A stretch of 64,000 nucleotides of DNA from Stictocephala bisonia (lineage: Eukaryota; Arthropoda; Insecta; Hemiptera; Membracidae): assembly GCA_035578905.1 (NCBI GenBank), contig JAQJVL010000785.1, positions 310,001-374,000 of the forward strand, given 5' to 3'. Position 1 is the first letter of the stretch. Each line of letters opens with the position of its first letter. Made by a program: the position numbers and the translations under genes. Under the pieces are notes generated by a model. The model was not told the DNA's origin. It searched no databases and saw only the letters and a program-made list of their open reading frames with translations. Of the stretch, positions 38,195 to 49,908 are shown in pieces.

Positions 38195-41125
38195 AAAAAA
38201 AATTTCTCTGATTGTAATGTGCACTGGACAGTTAATACTAAAGAGTCGTAAATATCTCTTCTCTAACTGTGATATGGATTGGACAGTTAAAACTAAAGAG
38301 TCATAAATATCTTCTCTTTGATTGTGATGTGGATAGCACAATAATTAATAATTAAGAGTCGTACAAATCTCTTCTCTAACTGTGATATGGATTGGACAGT
38401 TAATACTAAAGAGTCATAAATATATTCTCTATGATTGTGATGTGGATTGGACTGTTAATACTAAAGAGTCGTTAATATCTTATCTCTGATTGTGATGTGG
38501 ATTGGACAGTTAATACTAAAAAGTCATAAATATCTTCTCTTTGATTGTGATGTAGATAGCACAATTAATACTTAAGAGTCGTAAAAATCTTCTCTGTAAT
38601 TGTGATGTGGATAGGACAGTTAAAACTTAAGAGTCGTAAATGTATTTTCTCTGATTGTGATGTGGATTGGTCAGTTAATACCAAGAGCCGTAAATATTTT
38701 CTCTCTGATTGTGATGTGGATTGGACAGTTAATACCTTAGAGTGGTAAATATCTTTTCTATGATTGTGATGTGGATTGGTCAGTTAATAAAAAAGAGTCG
38801 TAAATATTTTCTCTCTGATTGTGTTGTGGATTAGACAGTTAATAATAAAGAGTCGTAAATATCTTATCTCTAATTGTGATGTAGATTGGACAGTTAATAC
38901 AAAAGGGTCATAAATAAAATATGTATGATTGTGATGTGGATTGGACAGTTAATAATAAAGAGTCGTAAATATATCTTCTCCGACTAAGATATGGATTGGA
39001 CAGTTAATATTAAAGAGTCGTAAATATATTATCTTTGATTGTGATGTGGATTGGACAGTTAATACTATAGAGTCATAAATATCTTTTCTTTGATTGTGAT
39101 GTGGATTGGACTGTTAATACTAAAGAGTCATAAATATATTCTCTCAGATTGTAATATGGATTGGACATTTAATACTAAAGAGTCGTAAATATATTGTCTC
39201 TAATTGTGATATGGATTGGACAGTTAACACTAAAGTGTCATAAATATCTTCTCTTTGATTGTGATGTGGATTGGACAGTTAATACTAAAGAGTCGTAAAT
39301 ATATGTTCTCTAATTGTGATATGGATTTGAGAGTTAATACTAAAGAGTCATAAATATCTTATCTGTAATTGTGATGTGGATTGGACAGTTAATACTAAAG
39401 AGTCGTAAATATCTTATCTCTGATTTTGATGTGGATTGGACAGTTAATACTAAAGAGTCATAAATATCTTCTCTTTGATAGTGATGTGTATTGGACAGTT
39501 AATACTAAAGAGTCGTTAATATCTTATCTCTATTTGTGATGTGGATTGGAGAGGTAATACTAAAAGGTCATAAATATCTTCTATGTGATTGTGATGTTGA
39601 TTGCACAGTTAATACTTAAGGGTCGTAAAAATCTTCTCTGTGATTGTGATGGGATAGGACAGTTAAAACTTAAGAGTCGTAAATATCTTTTCTTTGATTG
39701 TGATGTAGATTGGACTGTTAATACCAAGAGTCGTAAATATTTTCTCTCTGATTGTGATATGGATTGGACAGTTAATACTAAAGAGTCATAAATATCTTCT
39801 CTTTGATAGTGATGTGTATTGGACAGTTAATACTAAAGAGTCGTTAATATCTTATCTCTATTTGTGATGTGGATTGGAGAGGTAATACTAAAAGGTCATA
39901 AATATCTTCTATGTGATTGTGATGTTTATTGCACAGTTAATACTTAAGGGTCGTAAAAATCTTCTCTGTGATTGTGATGGGATAGGACAGTTAAAACTTA
40001 AGAGTCGTAAATATCTTTTCTTTGATTGTGATGTGGATTGGACTGTTAATACCAAGAGTCGTAAATATTTTCTCTCTGATTGTGATATGGATTGGACAGT
40101 TAATACTAAAGAGTCGTAAATATCTTGTCTCTGATTTTGATATGGATTGGACAGTTAATAATATAGAGTCATAAATATCTTCTCTTTGATTTTGATGTGG
40201 ATTGGACAGTTAGTACTAAAGAGTCGTAAATATCTTATCTCTAATTGTGATATGGATTGGACAGTTAATATTAAAGAGTTATAAATATAGCCTCTCTGAT
40301 TGTGATACGGGTTGGACAGTTAATACTAAAGAGTCATAAATATCTTATCTCTAATTGTGATGTGGATTGGACAGTTAATATTAAACAGTTGTAAATATCT
40401 CCTCTCTCATTGTGATATGGATTGGACAGTTAATACTAAAGAGTCATAAATATTTTTTCTTTGATTGTGGTGTGGATTGGACGTTTAATACTAAAGAGTC
40501 GTAAATATCTTATCTCTAATTGTGATTTGGATTGGACAGTTAATACACAAGGGTCATAAATAAATTCTGTATGATCGTGATGTGGATTGGACAGTTAATA
40601 CTAAAGAGTCGTAAATATATTATCTTTGATTGTGATGTGGATTGGACAATTTATACCAAAGAGTCGTAAATATATTCTCTCTGATTGAGATATGGATTGG
40701 ACAGTTAATACCAAAGAGTCGTAAATATCTCTTCTCCGACTGTGATATGGATTGGACAGTTAATACTAAAGAGTCGTAATTATATGATCTTTGATTGTGA
40801 TGTTGATTGGACAATTTATACCAAAGAGTCGTAAATATATTATCTCTGATTGAGATATGGATTGGACAGTTAATACTAAAGAGTCGTAAATATCTTCTCT
40901 CTGATTGTGATAGGGATTGGACAGTTAATACTAAAGGGTCGTAAATATATTATCTTTGATTGTGATATGGATTGGACATTTAATACTAAAGAGTCATAAA
41001 TATATTCTCTTTGATTGTAATGTGGATTGGACAGTTAATACCAAAGAGTCGTAAATATATTATCTTTGATAGTGATGTGGATTGGACAGTTTATACTAAA
41101 GGTTCGTTAATATTTTCTCTCGGAG
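38195..41125. repeat. 55-bp satellite array (about 53 units)
   Basis: The unit is GATTGTGATGTGGATTGGAC, AGTTAATACTAAAGAGTCGT, AAATATCTTCTCTCT; starts at 39257 and 39312 give 55 bp. A six-unit block of about 328 bp is duplicated almost exactly (39460-39790 against 39790-40118). Units differ by scattered substitutions elsewhere, for example GTCG/GTCA and GTGATG/GTGATA. Frames of 64-82 codons inside are artefacts. Confidence 0.97.
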
Positions 41126-41726
41126 GGTATTTATAGAAATAAATTTAAACCATCTAACGTACGTATATGATCCATTTATTTTATAAACACTACATACCAA
41201 CAAGTATATTGATATGAATTAGACGATAGAAAAAATGCTATGCTTGGCTAAGATTTATATTAACGAATAAAAATATTGACATGACACATCATGCATATAA
41301 AATGTATTAAAATTCAACTGACAAAGTAAAGTCTCACAATTCAGTCTATAATACCAGATAAATAAAAATAGCTTATTGTTTATCGTTTTGTTAAAAAATA
41401 TGCATTTAGTAAAATATCGTATGATCTATTCTAGCATTGAGAGCGTGAGTGTTAACTGTCGATATTAACAATAAATCGATATAACACATCAACAGTAGAA
41501 CAATTTTAGTATGTTAAAATAAGAAATATTTTAATCAAACAAACAAATTGTGAAAAAAGAATGAATACATTTTCTTAGTTAAAATAAATATTGCATAATA
41601 TATAAGAAGCGATATAAATATTGAAAAATACATACATAAGCAGCGTAATGTATAATAGATATATAAATATGTGTAAAAAACATTTATTTATTAAAAGTGT
41701 CACATGAGGGTTGAGCTAAGGTTTGC
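41126..41726. other. AT-rich spacer
   Basis: No feature recognised. Confidence 0.5.
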
Positions 41727-42566
41727 AGAATGCCTTTTGTGGCAGCTATCAAAGGAAGTGTGGGTAGTTAGATACATGTTGGCATGAGTCCAAGGACGAT
41801 GGCTCTCTCTTGGGATATACATATTAACGGACCAAGTAATACAAGAAGCGTTAGCTTCACATTGATTTATAGTTAATATGTTACAGCATGCCTTTTGTGG
41901 CAGCTATCAAAGGAAGTGTGGGTGGTTAGATACATGTTGGCATGAGTCCAAGAATGATGGCTCTCTCACGGGACATAAATATTAACGGACCAAGTAATAC
42001 AAGAAGCGTTAGCTTCATATTTATTTATAGTTAATACATCCAAGTCGGCATATCCATCCAGCTCTACTATGATTAGATGAAACTAGAGCTGTTCCATAAA
42101 TGATTTAATAGATCGAAATGTTGGATCTTGCTACAAACAAAAATTGGGCAATTCAATTTCTCTTTGGTAGTGTGATTTTTACTATTTTCCTATGAGTATT
42201 TTATTTCTAAACAATACTATGTTTCAACCAAAAAACATAAAACTTTTTGAAGGTAAAAAAATAAGTAAACTAAATAGGTGTTTAAATGTCCGTAAATTTA
42301 TTCTATAATATAATATTTATAAATTAGTATGAAGCTAACATTATTTTATAAAAGTTTCCTTCTATAACTAAGACTCGTGAGGGAGGCCATAATTCTTGGA
42401 CACATACTAGCATATATCTAACCACCCACACTTCCTTTGATAGCTGCCATAAAAGGCATTCTGTAACAAATGAGGTATAAACCAGTATGAACCTAACATT
42501 ATTTTATAACAGTTTCTCACAAAATGTATGACCCCTAAGGAGGGGTTTATCATTTTTGGGCCCATA
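41727..42566. repeat. 158-bp repeat family: two direct and two inverted copies
   Basis: Plus copies at about 41727-41884 and 41885-42042 contain GCCTTTTGTGGCAGCTATCA, AAGGAAGTGTGGGTGGTTAG, AACGGACCAAGTAATACAAG and AAGCGTTAGCTTCA. An inverted copy lies at 42318-42470. A second inverted copy starts at about 42480, is interrupted near 42566 by the Penelope-like element and resumes at 44462. The arrangement is that of a foldback or composite non-autonomous element around a unique centre (42043-42317). Confidence 0.8.
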
Positions 42567-42629
42567 ACGACATATTTTTATTATGGTGAAATAAAATATA
42601 TTACCTTGTTCAATCACTTTTATTTAATA

Positions 42630-42664
42630 TACTACATGTTTCGATCCTTAGATCAACTTCAGGT
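42630..42664 (-). ncRNA. Hammerhead-ribozyme-like motif at the Penelope-like 3' end
   Basis: On the minus strand ACCTGAAGTTGATC is followed by TAAG, GATC and GAAACATG. This is a CUGA-type box, a GATC/GATC stem II with a 4-base loop, and GAAAC, in the order of a hammerhead core. Hammerhead motifs are known in Penelope-like elements. The core base expected as A in CUGAAGA is T here, so this copy is probably inactive. Helices I and III were not verified. Confidence 0.4.
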
Positions 42665-43289
42665 GTATATTGCAACAAATCTTGAAGGAATCAATAAAAA
42701 TTTAAACTAGTTAAAACTTATTAACCTGAAAATATATAAAATAATAAATTGTTTTGGTTAGCTAGTTGTTATTATCACAGATGATGTAATATTAAATGTA
42801 AATATTGTAGTCTTTTTTTAATGGTGTCCAGATATCTTCTTGTTGTATTTATTAGTTATGTGTCTTTTCTTTGTTTCTGTACATATGTATCAAATATAAT
42901 GTTGGATTGGAAAGATATTTGGTCATTAAGTAAATTATATGGATCAGTCTTTTTTGCTTTGTAAATGGCTAATTCTTCTTTGACATCGAGTACATTGGCT
43001 TTTCGGTAAGATTTGAATAATGTCCATGTTATTTTCAATAGATGTATAACTATGAATTTCGGATATTAAGTGTTCAGCGTAAGTGGATTGTTGGTGTTGG
43101 GAATTTTTTGGTATATGTTCTTTAAATCTTTGTTTGAAAGATCACCCAGTTTGGCCAATATAAAATTTGGGACATTCGTTACATTTGATATTGTAAATAC
43201 CAGTTTTGTCATAATTATTTGAGGTGGCTGGATTGTTTTGTAACAATTTTTGGAAAGTATTTTTGATTTATTCATTTTGTTTTAGTTTT

Positions 43290-43485
43290 GAGTTGGTGTC
43301 TATCGCCGGCCGGCAAATGTACTGTGTTAATATGTTTGAGTGTTTATAGTTTATATTTTAAATGTTTTTAATGTTTAGTATGTAAATAGTGACGTTTTTG
43401 GAAAGCCTGATGATGAAGCTCTACGCTTTGAAATGTACATAGCACATTTATGAAAGAAGAACTGTTGACGGGAAAAAAAAAAGGT
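43290..43485 (+). other. Probable insertion between RT and GIY-YIG regions
   Basis: The protein similarity of the minus-strand element stops near 43490 and resumes near 43285. The intervening DNA starts with CGCCGGCCGGC (about 43303) and on the plus strand contains CCTGATGATGAAGCTCTACG followed by CTTTGAAATG, resembling the tail motif of another retroelement. It ends at a run of A (about 43473-43482). It could be a small retroposed piece in plus orientation; ends are approximate. Confidence 0.4.
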
Positions 43486-44461
43486 AACTTAACCAATATT
43501 ATTTCTGTATTTTTGATGGTTTGTGCAAGAATAGTATTGTTTTCGTTAAATATTCTATTAATGATATTATGGATTTTCCCACAGTATTGCATTTTTATAT
43601 ATCTTTTTTCAGATTTTTCTCCTTCTTTCTTCTTGTTTTGTTTGTATCTATTTATTATGGAGTCGATCATTTGAGTTCTGAATCCATTCACTCTAGCTAT
43701 ATGTTTTATTGTAAAATATTCTTTTATGTATGCTTCTTGATTTGAAGGATACGTCAGTAATCTATGAACCATGGAATTGTATGCCACAATCTTATGGGAC
43801 CATGGATGATTGGATGATTTATGAATCGTGTGATCTGTTGCTGTTGTTTTTCGATATACTTCAAATTCTAAATGGTTATTTGATTTCTTGATAGTAACGT
43901 CTAGGAAATTGATGGTTTAAGTTTTTTCAGTTTCGAGTGTAAATTTGAGATTTTTTGGCAGATTATTGAGCTGAGTTAATACTAGTTGTGCTTGTTTCTT
44001 ATTCCCTTCTATAAATGCAAAAATATCATCTACATATCTATGGTATGTTTTAATTTTTGTTGTGTTTGGTTGTTTGTATTCAATATATGTTTTTTGATGT
44101 AGTTGAGGAAGATGTCAGCGATGAGTCCTGAGAGTGGGTTGCCCATGGCTAATCTGTCTTTCTGAGTTTAAAACTTTCCTTCGAATTCAAAGTAGTTTTG
44201 TTTTAAGACAAGTTTTAGAAGATCTGTAATTTCATCAATTTTTTTGATATCTAATTTCTTTTGATGTTTCAAGTTGTAGTTTATTATGGTGATTGTCTCT
44301 TCAATAGGTATGTTTGTATATAGATTATGTATGTCGAATGAGACCATTGTCTGTGTGCTGTGGGTATTCATATCTTTAATTTTATTCAGAAGGTCTGTTG
44401 TATTATTTAAACATTTGTTGTTTTCTAGTAAAATTTCATTAGAAAGGATAGTGTGTATATA

Positions 44462-44512
44462 TTTTTATCACCCAAACTTCCTTTGATAGCTGCTACAAAA
44501 GTCATCATGTAG
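44462..44512 (-). repeat. Distal end of the interrupted 158-bp repeat copy
   Basis: CACCCAAACTTCCTTTGATA followed by GCTGCTACAAAA continues the inverted copy broken at about 42566. Together they define the insertion site of the Penelope-like element. Confidence 0.75.
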
Positions 44513-45320
44513 CAGATCATAGTTTTTTTTTCAATTATTTAATATTTTCTGTCTTTTTTCAAATATTTTAATGGGATATATTGATTACTTAACAAATTTA
44601 TATTAAATATATAAACTTAAGTTACATAAATGAACTTAAAACTGCTTTAAATTAAAGTCAGAAGAAATAAATAAACCAGCGAAAAGGGTTTAAACGATTT
44701 AAAATACAAAGCATGTCTTAACTCTTTTAAATTTCTATAAAAATGGACAATGTACAGCCACTTTTATTTATGTAAGAGCTCCCAGGCAAGTTTTGTTTAT
44801 GTTTAATATTAGAACATGTATTTTTCGTCTCGTAGAGAATATATTTGTTTTACTTTAAAATTAGGATAGAATTCACCATAATTTATTATCACTACAGTTC
44901 TTACCTTTAAAAATTTAAATCTATTTAAAATAATAAAAGTTATAAAATAAATAAAAGTCTAAACAAATTTTACGTACTACATCTCAAAAACGAAAGTAAA
45001 AAAAATAGGAAATAATTATTTTTAAGTGGTTGGTATGGCCATTAAATCACCAATGACTTTAAAACTGTAAAGAAAAAGACACCAACTATATTGTTTCTTG
45101 TCCTATTACATAAAACTATCATGTTTTCGTGAGCTATAACTTACTTTCGTACATATAAATTATAAATATTCTATTACTTTACATCCAAAAAAGTCATCCT
45201 GTTTTATATGTATTTTAATGGACGTAATGTACAGTGGAACATTTATTATACAATAGTTTTATTGTTATTATTTATTTCCTAGCATTTGTACAGCAACAAA
45301 AACTAATTAATTAATAATAC
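44513..45320. other. AT-rich spacer
   Basis: No gene or repeat recognised. Confidence 0.5.
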
Positions 45321-46601
45321 AATCTCGATACTCATATCCCATTACTATACTAACTGGATCAAAGTATTAGTATCGTTCCAACATGTGCGTAGGCAACTAA
45401 TGCCCCTAGTATACCCAAGTTAAACTATAGTTAAGTTCACTAATCATCATATCTAACAATACAATCTCAATACTCATATCATATTACTATACTAACTGGA
45501 TCAAAGTATTAGTATCGTTCCAACATGTGCGTAGGCAACTAATGCCCCTAGTATACCCAAGTTAAACTATAGTTAAGTTCACTAATCATCATATCTAACA
45601 ATACAATCTCAATACTCATATCCCATTACTATACTAACTGGATCAAAGTATTAGTATCGTTCCAACATGTGCGTAGGCAACTAATGCCCCTAGTATACCC
45701 AAGTTAAACTATAGTTAAGTTCACTAATCATCATATCTAACAATACAATCTCAATACTCATATCCCATTACTATACTAACTGGATCAAAGTATTAGTATC
45801 GTTCCAACATGTGCGTAGGCAACTAATGCCCCTAGTATACCCAAGTTAAACTATAGTTAAGTTCACTAATCATCATATCTAACAATACAATCTCAATACT
45901 CATATCATATTACTATACTAACTGGATCAAAGTATTAGTATCGTTCCAACATGTGTGTAGGCAACTAATGCCCCTAGTATACCCAAGTTAAACTATAGTT
46001 AAGTTCACTAATCATCATATCTACCAAAACAATCTCGATACTCATATCCCATTACTATACTAACTGGATCAAAGTATTAGTATCGTTCCAACATGTGCGT
46101 AGGCAACTAATGCCCCTAGTATACCCAAGTTAAACTATAGTTAAGTTCACTAATCATCATATCTAACAATACAATCTCAATACTCATATCCCATTACTAT
46201 ACTAACTGGATCAAAGTATTAGTATCGTTCCAACATGTGCGTAGGCAACTAATGCCCCTAGTATACCCAAGTTAAACTATAGTTAAGTTCACTAATCATC
46301 ATATCTACCAAAACAATCTCGATACTCATATCCCATTACTATACTAACTGGATCAAAGTATTAGTATCGTTCCAACATGTGCGTAGGCAACTAATGCCCC
46401 TAGTATACCCAAGTTAAACTATAGTTAAGTTCACTAATCATCATATCTACCAAAACAATCTCGATACTCATATCCCATTACTATACTAACTGGATCAAAG
46501 TATTAGTATCGTTCCAACATGTGCGTAGTCAACTAATGCCCCTAGTATACCCAAGTTAAACTATAGTTAAGTTTACTAATCATCATATCTACCAATACAA
46601 A
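45321..46601. repeat. 142-bp satellite array, nine near-identical units
   Basis: Units start AATCTCAATACTCATATC at 45321, 45463 and 45605, giving 142 bp. Each contains GTATTAGTATCGTTCCAACA, TGTGCGTAGGCAACTAATGC and the palindrome AACTATAGTT. Units differ at only a few bases; variants are CATATT/CCCATT after CATAT, CAATAC/CAAAAC before AATCTC, and TGTGTG/TGTGCG. This is the most homogeneous array in the window. Confidence 0.97.
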
Positions 46602-46634
46602 TTTCATTTATAAAATAAAGTGCATCATTGTTAA

Positions 46635-46702
46635 CAGTCAATACCACCGTACGTGTATGAGTGGGCTGGTGAGTTAATACCACCGTACTTGTATGGATTG
46701 TA
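46635..46702. repeat. Isolated two-unit motif related to the 39-bp array
   Basis: CAATACCACCGTACGTGTAT and TTAATACCACCGTACTTGTAT repeat at 39-bp spacing and share the TACCACTGTACGTGTA core of the 725-1865 array. Confidence 0.6.
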
Positions 46703-47606
46703 TGGGATCGGTCTAGCGTTATAGCAGCTTATCGTGCACTTAAAATGCTTAATACGCAGAACTATATTCCTATTGTAATATTAAAGGCTTTTTAATTAAT
46801 GGCTTTTTAACTATTTATTCATTTGTGTGTATGGTACATTTTTACATGGTTAAGTATTGATCATCACCTTTCATAAATAAATATCCACTTCCAGGCCGAT
46901 ATTACTGCTGACTCTAGAATCATGCTACTTGAGCATAGATATTCTTAAACAAACATGTACATCTTCCAGTTTAATATAATGATTTACAGTTTCAAAAGTG
47001 TTTATTTATCTTAAATTTTACAATAAATTGAATATTTTACATCATATAAAGAATATTATAAAATATTATTCTTATAAATGGAATATGGTTAGTTAACTAT
47101 TTAATTACATATACACAAATTTACTTAAATTAATTACTATTAACTCATAAAATTCAATAAATATAATAACATTTATTTCATACACTACAAGGGCTACTTC
47201 ATATTTTTAATGATTAAATGTAATGTTATAAGAAATGTTTCTATGCTCCCTTACTATAAATATTGAGAGTTTTTTAGACGACCCATCGATCTTATGATGC
47301 AATCAGTTTTCATTTTGTTACGCTTTAAAAATAAAATTATTCATAAAAATGCTTTAAAACATTAAAATATGCATAGAAGGTGGAAAAACAATTTAAATAT
47401 GTTAAAAATATACAACATATAATAATTTGTATATGGTTTTTTAAGGTGTGATAAACGTTTTAATTAATTCGTACTTATCATGTCATATTTAATGAGTTAA
47501 TAATAAAAATTATATGAGTGGATATTGTGCTAAACATTTAAAACATCTAAAAAATATTATATTTTGTAAAGTTTACTGCCTTATTTTGATTCTTTATGAT
47601 CCACAA
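46703..47606. other. AT-rich spacer
   Basis: No feature recognised. Confidence 0.5.
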
Positions 47607-47924
47607 TTATAAATTCCAAAACAAACAAAAATTCTTCAAAAATATATGAAAAAAGTGTTGATTCTTATAGTAGGCAAGAAGTGGGATAAGAAATGTGATT
47701 AATATTATAGCCGAATCAGTCATATAACATGAAAAACATGAACTCTCAACTAGTGACCAGAAGTCTGAACCATTTTTATATTCTGAAATAGTTTCTATCA
47801 CAATTTCCAAGCCCTTAATGATAGTGGAAAAATAGGTTAATGACAGCTGCATGGATGCAAATGTGGTTATAAGCTTAGCCACTTGTCGCACAGTACTTAG
47901 TGTTATATACGTGTCTTTTAATAC
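47607..47924 (-). CDS. Possible exon of a membrane protein, perhaps chemoreceptor-like
   Basis: A minus frame is open from 47924 to the TAA at 47609-47607, about 105 codons, with no in-frame ATG near its left end. It therefore fits an internal exon or a remnant better than a complete gene. It has a first amphipathic/hydrophobic stretch (VAKLITTFASMQLSLTYFST) and a strong hydrophobic segment (SAIILITFLIPLLAYY) followed by a polar-aromatic region. This hydrophobic pattern and spacing resemble insect gustatory/odorant receptors, but no diagnostic motif (for example TYhhhhhQF) is present. No neighbouring exons were found. It could be chance or a pseudogene. Confidence 0.25.
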   Translation of the reverse strand, partial: VLKDTYITLSTVRQVAKLITTFASMQLSLTYFSTIIKGLEIVIETISEYKNGSDFWSLVESSCFSCYMTDSAIILITFLIPLLAYYKNQHFFHIFLKNFCLFWNL

Positions 47925-48464
47925 TCAGCCTTCTATAAGCAGAACAGAAGTAATACTCTAGTATTTATACTCAGTGTTCTCTACCATACTTAGGAGGTCA
48001 TGAAACTCCTATAATAAATTTGATAGAGGTTGTTACAGTATATATTTGTTTTAAAGTGCTTTAAATGATACCCTAGATTTCAATGGAGGTTTTAAAACCC
48101 TCCATAAAATTAAAACTGCCTTCCTGGATTTGTAATAAAACTTATAAAGTATAATTCATTACCTCCTAACTCTACCATAATAAATATGGATGATTACAAA
48201 AGGTTTTCAAACTCTAGAATGAAACAACTCTTCTTGGTCACAATTGATATTGCGAAAACACATAATTGACTCGTTTCTAGGATATACCAGAAGGCTGTAC
48301 GTAGGACTTACGTTGTAAATATCTATATATGTATACATGAGTATCATTGTGAGGGTCCACATAGTTTAGGCCGCATACATATTTGTGTTTCGCTCACGCT
48401 ACAAATGCAGGCAACATTTACATGTTGATAAACTATACAGCACGATCCTGCCTTACTAGATATA
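47925..48464. other. AT-rich spacer
   Basis: A short dyad ATGGAGG-TTTTAAAAC-CCTCCAT lies at about 48082-48104. No gene seen. Confidence 0.45.
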
Positions 48465-49416
48465 CAGGGTTGGGCAAAAGTTCGGAATATATTTATTAAC
48501 TTCAAAACTATTGAAAGAAATGTAATGAAACTTGGTAGTTATGTACATGTCACTATACCAAACATTTAGACATATTTTACTTGTTTTTCGCATAGCCAGG
48601 TGATGGCCCATGAAGGAAGTCTTAAAAACTTTAAATGTAAATAAACCCTGAGTTATACCTCATTTTTAAGGTCTTTGTTTGTACCAAATCTACAAAAGTG
48701 CAAATCTGAGGTCAAAAGGATGACCCATTCACAAAATACAGCGATTCAAAGAATTTAAGGTCATATTACTAATTCTTCTCAGTTATACGGCTATTTAGTA
48801 AACAGTTTCAGGTCTCTGTTCCTAATTAAGTTATTCATTGCTAACAATCCTAACAAAAGACTGCGTTATAAAAATAGCTATGTTATTATTTAAGGTAAAA
48901 TAAGAAAAATGTATTAAAACACTTTTGATAGTAGGTTTACCTAAAATAGTGTAAGAATAATACTATAATAAATTGTTACTTCTTTTTTATAAAATTTAAT
49001 TTCTCATATTTAGTTATATAATTGAATCATAACTATAATTAAGTACCCTTTTATTCAGTTTTTACAATAATACATAACCGGTCTCGGCTCTTAGGCCATC
49101 TTAAGAGTGTAAATAATATAACCTAGAAGAAAAAAGCAGTGTTAGTTATATGACATAGATTCTTTGAGAGGGTATATTTTCTGACTGCGTCATTCTTTTG
49201 ACCTCAGTCTTGCATTCTTGTGTTTTACAAACAAAGACCTTTCAAATGAGGTGTAACTCGAGGTAAATTTAAAACGTTTAAGACATCCTTCATGGGCCAT
49301 CCCCTGGACATGCAAAACACAAGTAAAATATGTCCATATGTTTGGTATAGGAACATGTACATAACTTTAATGGTTTTGAAATTTATAAACATACTCCAGA
49401 CTTTTGCCCAACCCTG
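48465..49416. mobile_element. Foldback MITE with ~300-bp terminal inverted repeats and TA target duplication
   Basis: The left end is TA-CAGGGTTGGGCAAAAGT and the right end is ACTTTTGCCCAACCCTG-TA. The arms stay aligned inward for about 300 bp with blocks such as ATACCAAACAT, ATGGCCCATGAAGGA, ACCTCATTT, AAGGTCTTTGTTTGTA and GAGGTCAAAAG on both sides. The centre (about 48800-49130) is AT-rich and non-coding. The TA duplication and CAGGG ends point to a non-autonomous element mobilised by a Tc1/mariner-type transposase, which is not in this window. Confidence 0.9.
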
Positions 49417-49908
49417 TATAAAACAGGATGAAAATAATGCATAGACAGTTGAATCGTTTATTTTGCATGATTAACTAATGCTTTGGACAACTTGTAGTTT
49501 GATAACACAGTAATTGACTGTAAAACCAATATATTATGCTTACTTTAGTTATAGTGTAAAGTAATAATTTATATTCAATGTTTGATACTAATCATTCAAA
49601 ATGTACTAATTAAAATAAATTCAATACTACCATTAATTAAATACCTAATGTGAAAAATCACAAGCTAATAATGCATCATTAACTTGTGTGCCTGCTGGTT
49701 CTGGTTGTGGTGACTACACAATCACAAATAGATATATATTGTTAATTTAATCTCTGTGGCTAATTATAGTGCTACTCTCAAACCACTGACAATAATGCAG
49801 AATAATTACAATTACAGTTTGAAGTAAATGTTCCATTGAAAGCAGTTTTAGGGTATTTCTTTATATTTGTGATTTAAATTATAATTCAATAAATTCAACT
49901 ATAATAAA
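49417..49908. other. AT-rich spacer
   Basis: No feature recognised. Confidence 0.5.

Larger units (their letters stand above)
42570..44461 (-). mobile_element. Penelope-like retroelement, 5'-truncated, with RT and GIY-YIG remains
   Basis: Minus-strand frames show reverse transcriptase of the Penelope type in order: a SFDIHNLYTNIP block (44341-44306), an AMGNPLSG block (44149-44126), the catalytic YVDD (44036-44025), an INFLDVTI block (about 43910), and a long downstream frame (43787-43490). A GIY-YIG endonuclease follows: GIY at 43201-43193, YIG at 43162-43154, with the CNECPKF zinc-ligand-like spacer between. The usual QTGR arginine codon is a TGA stop at 43144-43142. There are also stops at 44170-44168 and near 43920, a frameshift before YVDD, and an insertion at about 43290-43485. 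The copy is dead. The 5' end breaks within a 158-bp repeat copy. The 3' tail reaches about 42570. Confidence 0.93.

Noticed and set aside
39585..40119. Two identical 68-codon frames
   Set aside because: They arise from the duplicated six-unit block of the 55-bp satellite.
43450..43745. Plus-strand 74-codon hydrophobic frames
   Set aside because: They are antisense shadows of the Penelope-like element's minus-strand coding region.
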